From: an uncultured Porphyromonadaceae bacterium
GTDB lineage: Bacteria; Bacteroidota; Bacteroidia; Bacteroidales; Muribaculaceae
Direction: 5' to 3'
DNA length: 64,000 bases
Assembly: GCA_902495075.1 (NCBI GenBank)
Contig: CABUVO010000020.1
Location: 1 to 64,000, forward strand
Under the pieces are notes generated by a model. The model ran no database searches. It was not told the origin of the DNA and saw only the letters and a list, made by a program, of their open reading frames with translations. The first letter of the stretch is position 1. Every line of letters begins with the position of its first letter. This document shows, piece after piece, positions 41,739-49,673 of this stretch. Both the position numbers and the translations under genes were made by a program.

Positions 41739-42566
41739 TTATTTTTTACTTACTTTCTTTACCTTTTTATCTTTTTTATCCTTAGAAGGTTTGTATTCTG
41801 AAAGGAGTTTGATGAGTTGATCAGGATGGTCAGTAGTGATGTAATCCACACCGAGGTCGATAAAATATTTCATATCTTCTTCAGTGTTGGCTGTCCATAC
41901 ATTTACTTCGATTCCTTGCTTATGTGCTTGTTCAACCCATTCAGGATGATTTTTCAGTACCTTTACCGAATAGTCTATACCGGAAAGACCAAGTTTCTTA
42001 ATCTTTTTAGGGGAGAGATCTCCGTCAAGATAAAATATTTTTACACCCGTAGGAAATATCTTTTTAAGTGTCATTGCCGCATTGAGAGAGAAGACAATTA
42101 TATCTGTGCGGTCGAGCACGCCGTGTTTGCGTAAAAGTTCTGAAATTTTAGATGCGGCAACGTCTTCACGGGAATAATCGGTGAGTGATTTCATTTCGAG
42201 CACCAGACGGGTGGAGGGATGTTTGCGGACTTCCGCGAGATACTCATCGAGAGTTGGGATCTTTTCTCCATTGGGAAGCGAAATGGAACGTATCTGCTCG
42301 AATGGGGCGGTCTCCATAAAAAGTCCTTGGAAATTTTTGTCATGATTGACAACAAGGTGGTCGTCGGTGGTTAGCCATACATCTATTTCAGATCCGAAAC
42401 ATCCGATTGAATCGGCTTTGGCAAAAGAAGCGAGGGTGTTTTGCGCGGAATTTTCGGTGTTCCAGAAGCCACGATGTGCCACAACTTTTGTTTTGGCAGA
42501 TGCTTCAAGCAATGTGAAAGAGCTTATGATTAAGCTCGAGGTTATGAAAAAACTAAAGAGTTTCAC
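41739..42566 (-). CDS. Secreted glycerophosphodiester phosphodiesterase (locus 1)
   Basis: Hydrolyses glycerophosphodiesters to glycerol 3-phosphate and an alcohol. Signal peptide about 1-24; the TIM-barrel motifs are intact: VAHRGFWNTENS, SEIDVWLTTDDHLVVNHDKN and, near the end, VNVWTANTEEDMKYFIDLGVD (split across motif positions 215-240). At 275 residues it is a typical GDPD. The last 20 or so residues are almost only Lys, Asp, Val and Ser, an unusual basic tail. It is the first gene of locus 1 and diverges from the sulfatase. Confidence 0.9.
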   Translation of the reverse strand: MKLFSFFITSSLIISSFTLLEASAKTKVVAHRGFWNTENSAQNTLASFAKADSIGCFGSEIDVWLTTDDHLVVNHDKNFQGLFMETAPFEQIRSISLPNGEKIPTLDEYLAEVRKHPSTRLVLEMKSLTDYSREDVAASKISELLRKHGVLDRTDIIVFSLNAAMTLKKIFPTGVKIFYLDGDLSPKKIKKLGLSGIDYSVKVLKNHPEWVEQAHKQGIEVNVWTANTEEDMKYFIDLGVDYITTDHPDQLIKLLSEYKPSKDKKDKKVKKVSKK

Positions 42567-42645
42567 GATGTTATGTTGTTTTTAGATTTATCGGTATGTG
42601 TATAGAGGATGATTTCTTAGATCCCCCTCTGAATATATGATCCCT

Positions 42646-42653
42646 CAAAAATA
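42646..42653 (-). promoter_or_regulatory. -7 box for the locus 1 operon
   Basis: Read on the minus strand, 42653-42646 is TATTTTTG (TAnnTTTG). The -33 region (about 42677-42674) is only T-rich. Transcription would begin near 42639, about 70 nt before the GDPD start. Confidence 0.4.
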
Positions 42654-42712
42654 AAATATGCTAATGAAATTGAAAAATTTTTCTAAAAAATGATTAAATC
42701 GTTTGCACATTA

Positions 42713-42744
42713 TTTGGTAATATTAAAAATATGTGTTAGCTTTG
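42713..42744 (+). promoter_or_regulatory. Promoter of the sulfatase gene
   Basis: TTTG at 42713-42716, a 20-nt spacer and TAGCTTTG at 42737-42744. The start codon is at 42973, so the leader is about 220 nt and includes the hairpin at 42816-42845. Confidence 0.7.
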
Positions 42745-42815
42745 CGACATCAAAATATTGTAAAGGCAATATGTTTGATGAAGTTTTTTCATAGGATTAG
42801 ATTTTTTAAGGTTTA

Positions 42816-42845
42816 GTTACGGCTTGTCGGGAGACAAGCCGTAAC
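42816..42845 (+). promoter_or_regulatory. Strong hairpin in the sulfatase leader
   Basis: GTTACGGCTTGTC (42816-42828) pairs perfectly with GACAAGCCGTAAC (42833-42845) around GGGA, followed by AATTTTATT. It could act as an attenuator or end a short leader RNA; the T run is interrupted, so termination is uncertain. Confidence 0.55.
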
Positions 42846-42972
42846 AATTTTATTAAACTCTTTAAATTTATTAAATAAATTTTGAAAAGTTTGATTAAAT
42901 TTGTCGGCAAATTAAACAACTTCAACACAGCTTCTAAAAAAATTGACATCATTTTAATTACTGTTAGTTGCC

Positions 42973-44586
42973 ATGAACACCTTTATTTTAGGTTCAATTT
43001 TCAAGCCCGGCATCGCATGCTTTGCTATGGCTTCAGTTTTTTCATCTTCAGCTGTTTGGAGTGCAGAACGCAATCGTTGTTCCTCTGCTGAACTAAGATC
43101 CGGGAAGCGACCCAACATATTGTTTTGTGTAGCTGATGATGCCGGTCATTTCAGTGCCTATGGTCATCGATGGGTTAAGACACCAAATTTCGATAGAGTA
43201 GCCCAACAGGGCATTCTTTTCGATAATGCCTTTACCTGTAATTCCAAATCCGCGCCGTCACGTGCGTGTATGATTACCGGACGTAATTCCTGGCAATTGG
43301 AGGAGGCTGCAAATCATTGGTGTGAGTTCCCCCTGAAATTTGTTTCGTTTCCCGAGGTGCTTAAGAAAAACGGATACGTTACGGGTTACACAGGCAAAGG
43401 GTGGGGTCCGGGGATTGCCAAGACTGCAGACGGGAAGGAACGTAAGCTTACCGGCAAGACCTACAACAAGCATAAACTTACACCTCCAACCAATTCCATA
43501 TCACCTATTGATTATTCAGCGAATTTCGGTGAATTCCTTGCGGAAAGAGATCCGTCAAAACCATTCTGTTTCTGGTATGGCGCAAGGGAGCCGCATCGTG
43601 GTTATGAATATGCCTCTTCGGCGCGTTACGGCAAGCAGCCGACTGACATAGATTCTGTGCCTGCATATTGGCCCGACAATGAGACAGTGCGTACCGACAT
43701 GCTTGACTATGCCGTGGAAATCGAACATTTCGATAATCACCTCGGCAAGATACTTGCCCAACTGGACTCAATCGGAGAACTTGACAACACTATCGTTATC
43801 GTAACGTCTGACCATGGAATGCCGTTTCCACGTGTCAAAGGGCAAGACTATTATTTCTCAAATCACATTCCTATGGCTGTGATGTGGGGCAATGGGTTAA
43901 AGAATCCCGGCAGAAGGAATGATGATTTTATCAGTGTCATCGATTTTGCTCCAATGCTTCTCGAAGTTGCAGGAATCGACGGAGAGAAAAACGGCATGCA
44001 GCCAATAGAGGGCAAAAGCTTTATGGATATAATTACTGACCGACATGATGACTCCATCGATCGGAGTGTAGTCATGATGGGTAAAGAACGACATGACGTA
44101 GGGCGCCCGGATGATCAGGGTTATCCCATGAGGTCTATCCTTAAAGGAAACTATCTCTATATCCATAACTATGAACCTTCGCGTTGGCCAGCGGGAAATC
44201 CTGAAACCGGCTATATGAATATAGACGGCAGCCCGACAAAGACAGAGATAATCAAATCACGTCATAATCCTGATACAAAATTTTATTGGGATCTCTCGAT
44301 GGGGAAAAGGGGAGAGGGAGAGCTTTATGACATAAGTAAAGATGCGTTATGCATGACCAACCTTTATGGACTGCCGGAATATCAAGAGATTGTGGATGCT
44401 CTTGAAAAAGAGATGACGGACCGATTGAAAAAGCAAGGAGATCCGAGGATGTTTGGCAAAGGTGATATTTTTGACAAATATCCGAATATGTGCAAGGCGC
44501 ATATGTATTGGAATCGCACACGTGCGGGCGAAAAAGTTCCTGCCACATGGATCAACGAAACAGATTTCGATCCGATCGACTTCTGA
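42973..44586 (+). CDS. Secreted Ser-type sulfatase (S1 family)
   Basis: A 537-residue exported arylsulfatase-fold enzyme that removes sulfate esters. Signal peptide about 1-31. The metal-binding start RPNILFCVADD and the formylglycine motif SAPSRACMITGR are clear: Ser93 is the residue to be oxidised, so a radical-SAM maturase (anSME) is needed; none is in the window. VTSDHGMPF and YFSNHIPM are further S1 blocks. It diverges from locus 1. S1 members can also be phosphonate or phosphodiester hydrolases, so sulfate as substrate is likely but not certain. Confidence 0.88.
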   Translation: MNTFILGSIFKPGIACFAMASVFSSSAVWSAERNRCSSAELRSGKRPNILFCVADDAGHFSAYGHRWVKTPNFDRVAQQGILFDNAFTCNSKSAPSRACMITGRNSWQLEEAANHWCEFPLKFVSFPEVLKKNGYVTGYTGKGWGPGIAKTADGKERKLTGKTYNKHKLTPPTNSISPIDYSANFGEFLAERDPSKPFCFWYGAREPHRGYEYASSARYGKQPTDIDSVPAYWPDNETVRTDMLDYAVEIEHFDNHLGKILAQLDSIGELDNTIVIVTSDHGMPFPRVKGQDYYFSNHIPMAVMWGNGLKNPGRRNDDFISVIDFAPMLLEVAGIDGEKNGMQPIEGKSFMDIITDRHDDSIDRSVVMMGKERHDVGRPDDQGYPMRSILKGNYLYIHNYEPSRWPAGNPETGYMNIDGSPTKTEIIKSRHNPDTKFYWDLSMGKRGEGELYDISKDALCMTNLYGLPEYQEIVDALEKEMTDRLKKQGDPRMFGKGDIFDKYPNMCKAHMYWNRTRAGEKVPATWINETDFDPIDF

Positions 44587-44599
44587 ACACCTTTAAACA

Positions 44600-44639
44600 A
44601 CATGAATGCGGCTGGTTGAAAAACCAGCCGCATTCATGT
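44600..44639. repeat. Palindrome related to the 129-bp element
   Basis: ACATGAATGCGGCTGGTT (44600-44617) pairs perfectly with 44622-44639 around GAAA. The core GAATGCGGCYGGTT is the same as in the hairpins of the repeats at 12736 and 54970, but the rest of the element is absent. It lies 14 bp after the sulfatase stop and may serve as its terminator hairpin. Confidence 0.7.
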
Positions 44640-44661
44640 AATAGCATAGAATATCATTGCA

Positions 44662-44700
44662 GAAAAATTAAGGGAACCTTTCATCCCTGAAAAGTTCCCT
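44662..44700 (-). terminator. Terminator of locus 2
   Basis: On the minus strand AGGGAACTTTTC (44700-44689) pairs with GAAAGGTTCCCT (44682-44671) with one wobble, followed by TTAATTTTT. It ends the operon whose last gene is the transporter at 44729. Confidence 0.75.
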
Positions 44701-44728
44701 AAACAAGATTCTTTACCTTATTAAACAA

Positions 44729-46084
44729 TCAGTTGTCATTACGTTTTGCGTTCCAAACCAATAATGTAAGGAGCGTTGATAAAAGGGCTGCCCCGATCCA
44801 AAACCAGCTTACATATGTAAAGTCATATGTCTCCACTCCGTTTATGATAGTCTTATTGCCCTGAATCAGAATGCCGTTCATTATATCCTGCAATCCGGCA
44901 CCCAAGTAACTTGCAATGCCTACAACTCCCAATGCGGCGCCGGCAGCTGCCCTTGGGGCAATGTCAACCGCCATCAGTCCTCCTAAGAAACATATCAAGA
45001 CTCCGATACCAAGACCAAATAATACCATGGCAATGAAATCAACAATGAAAACCTTTCCAGGCACGAGAAGAAATAGACACAGTGCTAACGTATTGACAAG
45101 TCCGAAAATTAATGCAGGGACATTTCTGCTTCCCTTGAAAAATTTATCGGACATCCAGCCGGAAAATACGGTGCCTATTATTCCGCATACGGAGCTGACA
45201 GATATTATAAAGCTGGCATCGAGAGTGGAATATCCTTTTTGAGCTTCAAGATAAAAAACTCCCCAGCTGTTAACGGCATACCTGCTGATATACATGAAGG
45301 CACTTGCCAGAGCTAATATCCATATTGCCGGATTCTTCAATACCGCCATTTGTGCTTCATTGAAATTCTGGTCTTGCTTTTTTGAATTATGTGAAACTTC
45401 TTCTTCTCCTTTATTGATTAAAAAACCTTGACTTTGTGGAGTATCCTTCATAAAAAGCAACAACATCATGAATCCAATAAGACCTATCAGTCCGGCTCCA
45501 ATCATGCCATATCTCCATCCCATCCCGGTCACGAGCAACGCGATTGTGATGAAAGTTATGGCTTCTCCCAGATTATGTGACGCACTCCAGAAACCGTAAT
45601 ATGTACCCCTGTCTTTAGAGGAATACCAACGGTTTAAAGAGACCACTCCGGCGGGAGCACCCATTGATTGGAACCATCCGTTCAACCCCCAGAGAACAGC
45701 GAAAACGATAAACATATTAGAGAAACCCAGAATCAGATTAACCAGCGCAGTGAGCAATAAACCAGCCGACATAAATCTTCGAACATTACACCTGTCTGCC
45801 AGAAAGCCATTTGCAAGTTTTCCGACGGCATAAACGAAAAACAGACAAGATCCGATTATTCCGAGTTGGGTTTCATTAAATAAACCTTCGTCTACAATAG
45901 GTTTGCGTACAATATTCATACTTAGACGGCATACATAATACAATGCATATCCACAGGTTGCGGAAATGAATGTTGCCATCCGGATACGTCTGAATGTTTT
46001 TTCAGAGCGATCTCCAAAAGAAGCATCCGGTGCTGATATCCTGAAAAAATCAATTATACGTTTAAACATATTTAAATCAGTCAT
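44729..46084 (-). CDS. MFS transporter of the organophosphate:phosphate antiporter (GlpT/UhpT) family
   Basis: A 451-residue inner-membrane protein with about 12 membrane helices. The N-terminal block FISATCGYALYYVCRLSMNI is typical of the OPA family, as is NGWFQSMGAPAGVVSLNRWY, where family members take up glycerol 3-phosphate or hexose phosphates in exchange for phosphate. Its start overlaps the upstream GDPD gene by 8 bp, which strongly suggests glycerol 3-phosphate or a glycerophosphodiester as cargo (inference). It is the last gene of locus 2, with a terminator 29 bp behind. Confidence 0.85.
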   Translation of the reverse strand: MTDLNMFKRIIDFFRISAPDASFGDRSEKTFRRIRMATFISATCGYALYYVCRLSMNIVRKPIVDEGLFNETQLGIIGSCLFFVYAVGKLANGFLADRCNVRRFMSAGLLLTALVNLILGFSNMFIVFAVLWGLNGWFQSMGAPAGVVSLNRWYSSKDRGTYYGFWSASHNLGEAITFITIALLVTGMGWRYGMIGAGLIGLIGFMMLLLFMKDTPQSQGFLINKGEEEVSHNSKKQDQNFNEAQMAVLKNPAIWILALASAFMYISRYAVNSWGVFYLEAQKGYSTLDASFIISVSSVCGIIGTVFSGWMSDKFFKGSRNVPALIFGLVNTLALCLFLLVPGKVFIVDFIAMVLFGLGIGVLICFLGGLMAVDIAPRAAAGAALGVVGIASYLGAGLQDIMNGILIQGNKTIINGVETYDFTYVSWFWIGAALLSTLLTLLVWNAKRNDN

Positions 46085-46973
46085 GAAGTCCTTTCGACCT
46101 TAAATATTCTATAAGATACGCTGGTCTGTCGGTTTGTATAATTGTTGCACCTATATTGTTTATCAGATATCCATATCCTGCATCGGGATTTTTTAAGGAC
46201 ATGTCATCGTCGTGGCCGCCAGCCATGGTGTCCCAAAGGGTGTTGTACCATATAAGAGTACGCCCATCAAGCGAATTTTTTAATTTTAAGGGTAGTGGAT
46301 TGGAATCATGCTTATATAATAACTCGAATGCCACAGGCTTCATATCGGAAATGAACATTTCAATCTGTTCTTCCGCATTGGGCTTGTCAAGATTTACTAT
46401 CGGCATGTATATCACGTCTTTGAGATAATCTCCGAACTTTGCCTTAACTTGCTCGGCTGTGCCATTGCCTTTCATTATAATTTGTTTGGTTGTTCCCGTT
46501 TTTTGCATAAGTTCGTACACCATATCAAAGTATCGGTCAGCCTTGTCAAGGTTTAACATTATTTTCCCTTTTGCATGTAGCAAAGCTTCTTCGAGAGTGG
46601 GTACATTATGAATCGTGCGGATGTTACAACCGTTTTTAAGTTTAAGGGTGCTGATGTAGTCCATTGTAGATTCAGATATGTTTCCCTTACCTGTAGTAGT
46701 GCGGTCAAGTTTTGGGTCATGCATCAAAATCAATACACTGTCCTTGGTCATATGAACATCAAGTTCTACAATATCTACCCCCATTGCTATGGCATTGTCA
46801 ATGGCTTCCAGAGAATTTTCCGGAAAGTTACGCCAATCTCCGCGATGAGATGCAACGATTACTGATGACTTATCGCCAGAGAGGAGTTTATTACGTATGA
46901 TTTCTGCCCTGTTTTGAGAATATAATTGACCTGCAGATATGAGGAAAGATAGAAAGAATATTAAAATTTTCAT
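46077..46973 (-). CDS. Secreted glycerophosphodiester phosphodiesterase (locus 2, second)
   Basis: A 298-residue GDPD with a signal peptide (MKILIFFLSFLISAGQLYS). Catalytic motifs are intact: ASHRGDWRNFPENSLEA, VDIVELDVHMTKD and LMHDPKLDRTTTGKG. It releases glycerol 3-phosphate in the periplasm or outside. It resembles its neighbour at 46989 more than the locus 1 enzyme (HRGDWRN in both), so a local duplication is likely. Its stop overlaps the transporter start. Confidence 0.92.
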   Translation of the reverse strand: MKILIFFLSFLISAGQLYSQNRAEIIRNKLLSGDKSSVIVASHRGDWRNFPENSLEAIDNAIAMGVDIVELDVHMTKDSVLILMHDPKLDRTTTGKGNISESTMDYISTLKLKNGCNIRTIHNVPTLEEALLHAKGKIMLNLDKADRYFDMVYELMQKTGTTKQIIMKGNGTAEQVKAKFGDYLKDVIYMPIVNLDKPNAEEQIEMFISDMKPVAFELLYKHDSNPLPLKLKNSLDGRTLIWYNTLWDTMAGGHDDDMSLKNPDAGYGYLINNIGATIIQTDRPAYLIEYLRSKGLHD

Positions 46974-46988
46974 AAATCACTTCACTAT

Positions 46989-47894
46989 TTAAAATATACG
47001 ATAACCTTTTTTAGCAAGGTAATTTTTTAAATACACCGGATTGTCACTAAAAATGATGTTTGCTCCTTTTCCCAAGAGCCATCCATAATTTTGATCTGGA
47101 TCATGCATGGCACCTTCGTCATCGTGATTGGCATTGAATGATCCCCACAGCGAGTTTAGCCAAAGACGATATTTTTTGGTTTTTATTTCATCCAATCTGT
47201 TCAGCACATCAAAATCAGTAGTGGGAAATGTGACGCTTATTGCAGGAGATGAATATCTTGTCATGAAATCATCAAGCTTGTTGTTATCTCCACTATTTCG
47301 ACACACTAATACCGGCATTACTATTACATCTTCAAAGAGATTGCCATACAATCGTTTGAATTTATCATATGGGTCTGTAGTTCGAATTATGACCTGATGT
47401 CCACATTTATGTTTCTTAATGGTTTGAGCAACGAGGGGAGCAAACGGCTTCCATTTGTCAACCTGAATTAGGATATTGTCTTTGGCAAGCTCAAGCACTT
47501 CTTCAAAAGTCGGCATTTTAAGTCTGGTTACAACTCCGATAGGACTCAGTAGCCATAGGGAATCCAATTGTGCTTTGGTGTAGTCACTGACAAGTCCGTG
47601 TCCGGTTGTGGTGCGGTCCAATGTCTCGTCATGCATAATAACCAATACACTGTCTGAGGTCATCTGTAAGTCAACTTCAATACCATCAATTCCTTCGCGA
47701 ATACAATTACTATACGCTGCCAATGAATTTTCAGCCGGTGCGTTTCTCCAATCTCCACGATGTGCGAAAACCATCACATGTCGGTTGGTTCCTCCGTCAT
47801 TGAGTATATTGAGGAGCGTGTCAACTCGCGTTTGCGAATACGCTCCCAATATACACATTATGCCAAGGATATATGTAATTATGACTTTTAGCAT
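46989..47894 (-). CDS. Secreted glycerophosphodiester phosphodiesterase (locus 2, first)
   Basis: A 301-residue GDPD with a signal peptide (about 1-20) and intact motifs: FAHRGDWRNAPAENSLAA, GIDGIEVDLQMTSD and IMHDETLDRTTTGHG. The C-terminal NYGWLLGKGANIIFSDNP is the usual end of the barrel. It is separated by 15 bp from a related GDPD. Two tandem, diverged copies suggest different leaving-group preferences (inference). It follows susD by 19 bp. Confidence 0.92.
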   Translation of the reverse strand: MLKVIITYILGIMCILGAYSQTRVDTLLNILNDGGTNRHVMVFAHRGDWRNAPAENSLAAYSNCIREGIDGIEVDLQMTSDSVLVIMHDETLDRTTTGHGLVSDYTKAQLDSLWLLSPIGVVTRLKMPTFEEVLELAKDNILIQVDKWKPFAPLVAQTIKKHKCGHQVIIRTTDPYDKFKRLYGNLFEDVIVMPVLVCRNSGDNNKLDDFMTRYSSPAISVTFPTTDFDVLNRLDEIKTKKYRLWLNSLWGSFNANHDDEGAMHDPDQNYGWLLGKGANIIFSDNPVYLKNYLAKKGYRIF

Positions 47895-47913
47895 TTGTTT
47901 GTACTGTTACTTA

Positions 47914-49638
47914 TCAAAAATTGGTGCTGTCAGTCCATCCTGGGTTCTGAGTCAATATACCTTTCGAAAGCACTCTTTCGCTTGCCGGTATAGGCCAGAG
48001 ATAATCGCGTTCTTCTATCCATTCAACCGGAATGGATTTCAAGGCATGGATATATCCCGACTCATTATTTGTAAGCGTTACGTCACTTCCAAGTTTTTTC
48101 GCAGTCCCTTTAAATGATCCGGCGGAAGAAGTGTATAGGAGCAGATCATTTACTCCATCATTATCCATATCATATTCTCCTGCGTTGGGAAAGTAGCATC
48201 CATAAAATGGTTTTGTGAGTTGCTGACCTTCTTTCCAACGGATAATATCCCATATTCTAAATCCTTCCATACAAAGTTCTATCGTCCGTTCTCGCCGAAT
48301 TTCGAGAATAACACCTGTATTGGCGTTTTTGGTAACATTGGGATAGTATTCAATCATAAGGGGATCCGGATTTGAATTGGCGTACGTTAATTCCATATGA
48401 GGCATCTTTATGCGATCTCGGATTTTATTTATAGACTTGTCAAGATCTGCCTGAGTTAATGTGCCGAGTTCGGCTTTGGCTTCCGCAAAATTCAGATATA
48501 CTTCTGCCGCACGGAAAAGAGGAAAGTCTGTATATGCTTTGTTGGCTCCGTCATATTCAGCTGAACCTATGAATTTTATCGGTTGATAACCGGTAAGAGA
48601 GTTGAGAGAATTTGGTGTAACCTTCGATTCTCCTACCTTAACATATCCGGGGCACAGAACTGTTTGATACATGCGAGGATCACGATCGGCAGTTTCTTGA
48701 GTAAAAATCAATGTCTGATAGTTCGGAACAGATGAAAAATAAGACCCGTCTTTCATAAGATAATGATTCATATATCTTTTTGTGAATCCCTGGCGCTCAT
48801 TAACTATATTAAAGGGAACACCATGCATCACATTTGCGGTGGAACTGTATGTGCGGGATAGGACAATCTCTTCTGTTTTTGCCGACAAACTATTGAATAA
48901 GTCGCGATAGGGTGTAGCGCCGTCAGAATAAAGCTTATAGCCACTGTTGGTTATGAATTCTTCGGCTGCCGAGGCTGCAAGCTTCAGGTATTTATCTGCG
49001 TCTTCCAGACCATGATATTTCCTGAAAGTACCTTCAAAAAGCGCGACACGGGATTTTAAGGCAAGTGCACTCCATTTTGTTACATGGACAGCATCTTTAC
49101 CTGTGGGAAGCATATCGATGGCTCTGTCAAGATCCTCCATGATGTGGGTCATTACAACTTCGCGTGAGTCTCGAGCTTTGTAGAGCAGTTCCTCATCCTT
49201 GCTTCCTATTATTTGATCATACCATGGTACATCTCCATATCTGCGCACCTTTACAAAATAAAAATACGCGCGATGCCAGTATGCCACACCTTCATATTTT
49301 TTCTTTGCCTCCGGGTCGGTACATTTGTCCGTATTTTGTAAAAAATAATTTATATCACGCAGTTTGGTCCATGTCCAGCCACTTTCATCAGCTGCCGAGC
49401 GTTGTCCCATCAATAGATCTCCAAGGGTCTGATCAATATTGTCGTCTGCATTAGTGCCAACGACAGTCTCTGCATTGTCGAGTTGTGAGTAAAACCCATT
49501 TGTCCAGAGTTCAAGCTGGGCTCCATTCTCAAAATAAGCTTCCGGACTCAAAGTGTCTTCTGGTGTCCTCGTAAGATCATAACTTGAAAGAACTGCTACA
49601 GACAAGAATCCTATTATATATTTAGATTTAAGTTTCAT
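47914..49638 (-). CDS. SusD/RagB-like protein lacking the lipobox cysteine (locus 2)
   Basis: A 574-residue SusD homologue (DLTRTPEDTLSPEAYF near the N-terminus, GVILEIRRERTIELCMEGFR, RFWDIIRWK-like C-terminal blocks in the form IWDIIRWKEG). The usual sequence is LSSCD; here it reads VLSSYDL, with Tyr20 (TAT at 49581-49579) where the lipid-bearing Cys is expected. The next Cys is beyond residue 100. A single G to A change would explain it. Without lipidation the protein may not anchor on the surface, unless it stays bound to SusC. Otherwise full length. It lies 35 bp after susC. Confidence 0.9.
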   Translation of the reverse strand: MKLKSKYIIGFLSVAVLSSYDLTRTPEDTLSPEAYFENGAQLELWTNGFYSQLDNAETVVGTNADDNIDQTLGDLLMGQRSAADESGWTWTKLRDINYFLQNTDKCTDPEAKKKYEGVAYWHRAYFYFVKVRRYGDVPWYDQIIGSKDEELLYKARDSREVVMTHIMEDLDRAIDMLPTGKDAVHVTKWSALALKSRVALFEGTFRKYHGLEDADKYLKLAASAAEEFITNSGYKLYSDGATPYRDLFNSLSAKTEEIVLSRTYSSTANVMHGVPFNIVNERQGFTKRYMNHYLMKDGSYFSSVPNYQTLIFTQETADRDPRMYQTVLCPGYVKVGESKVTPNSLNSLTGYQPIKFIGSAEYDGANKAYTDFPLFRAAEVYLNFAEAKAELGTLTQADLDKSINKIRDRIKMPHMELTYANSNPDPLMIEYYPNVTKNANTGVILEIRRERTIELCMEGFRIWDIIRWKEGQQLTKPFYGCYFPNAGEYDMDNDGVNDLLLYTSSAGSFKGTAKKLGSDVTLTNNESGYIHALKSIPVEWIEERDYLWPIPASERVLSKGILTQNPGWTDSTNF

Positions 49639-49673
49639 GAATTAAGTATTATTTGTTTTTTATGAATATGCTC

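Larger units (their letters stand above)
42567..42972. other. Divergent control region between locus 1 and the sulfatase
   Basis: No coding sequence is seen. It contains a minus-strand -7 box (42653-42646), a full consensus + strand promoter (42713-42744), a strong leader hairpin (42816-42845) and a further A/T-rich leader to the sulfatase start. Confidence 0.6.
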
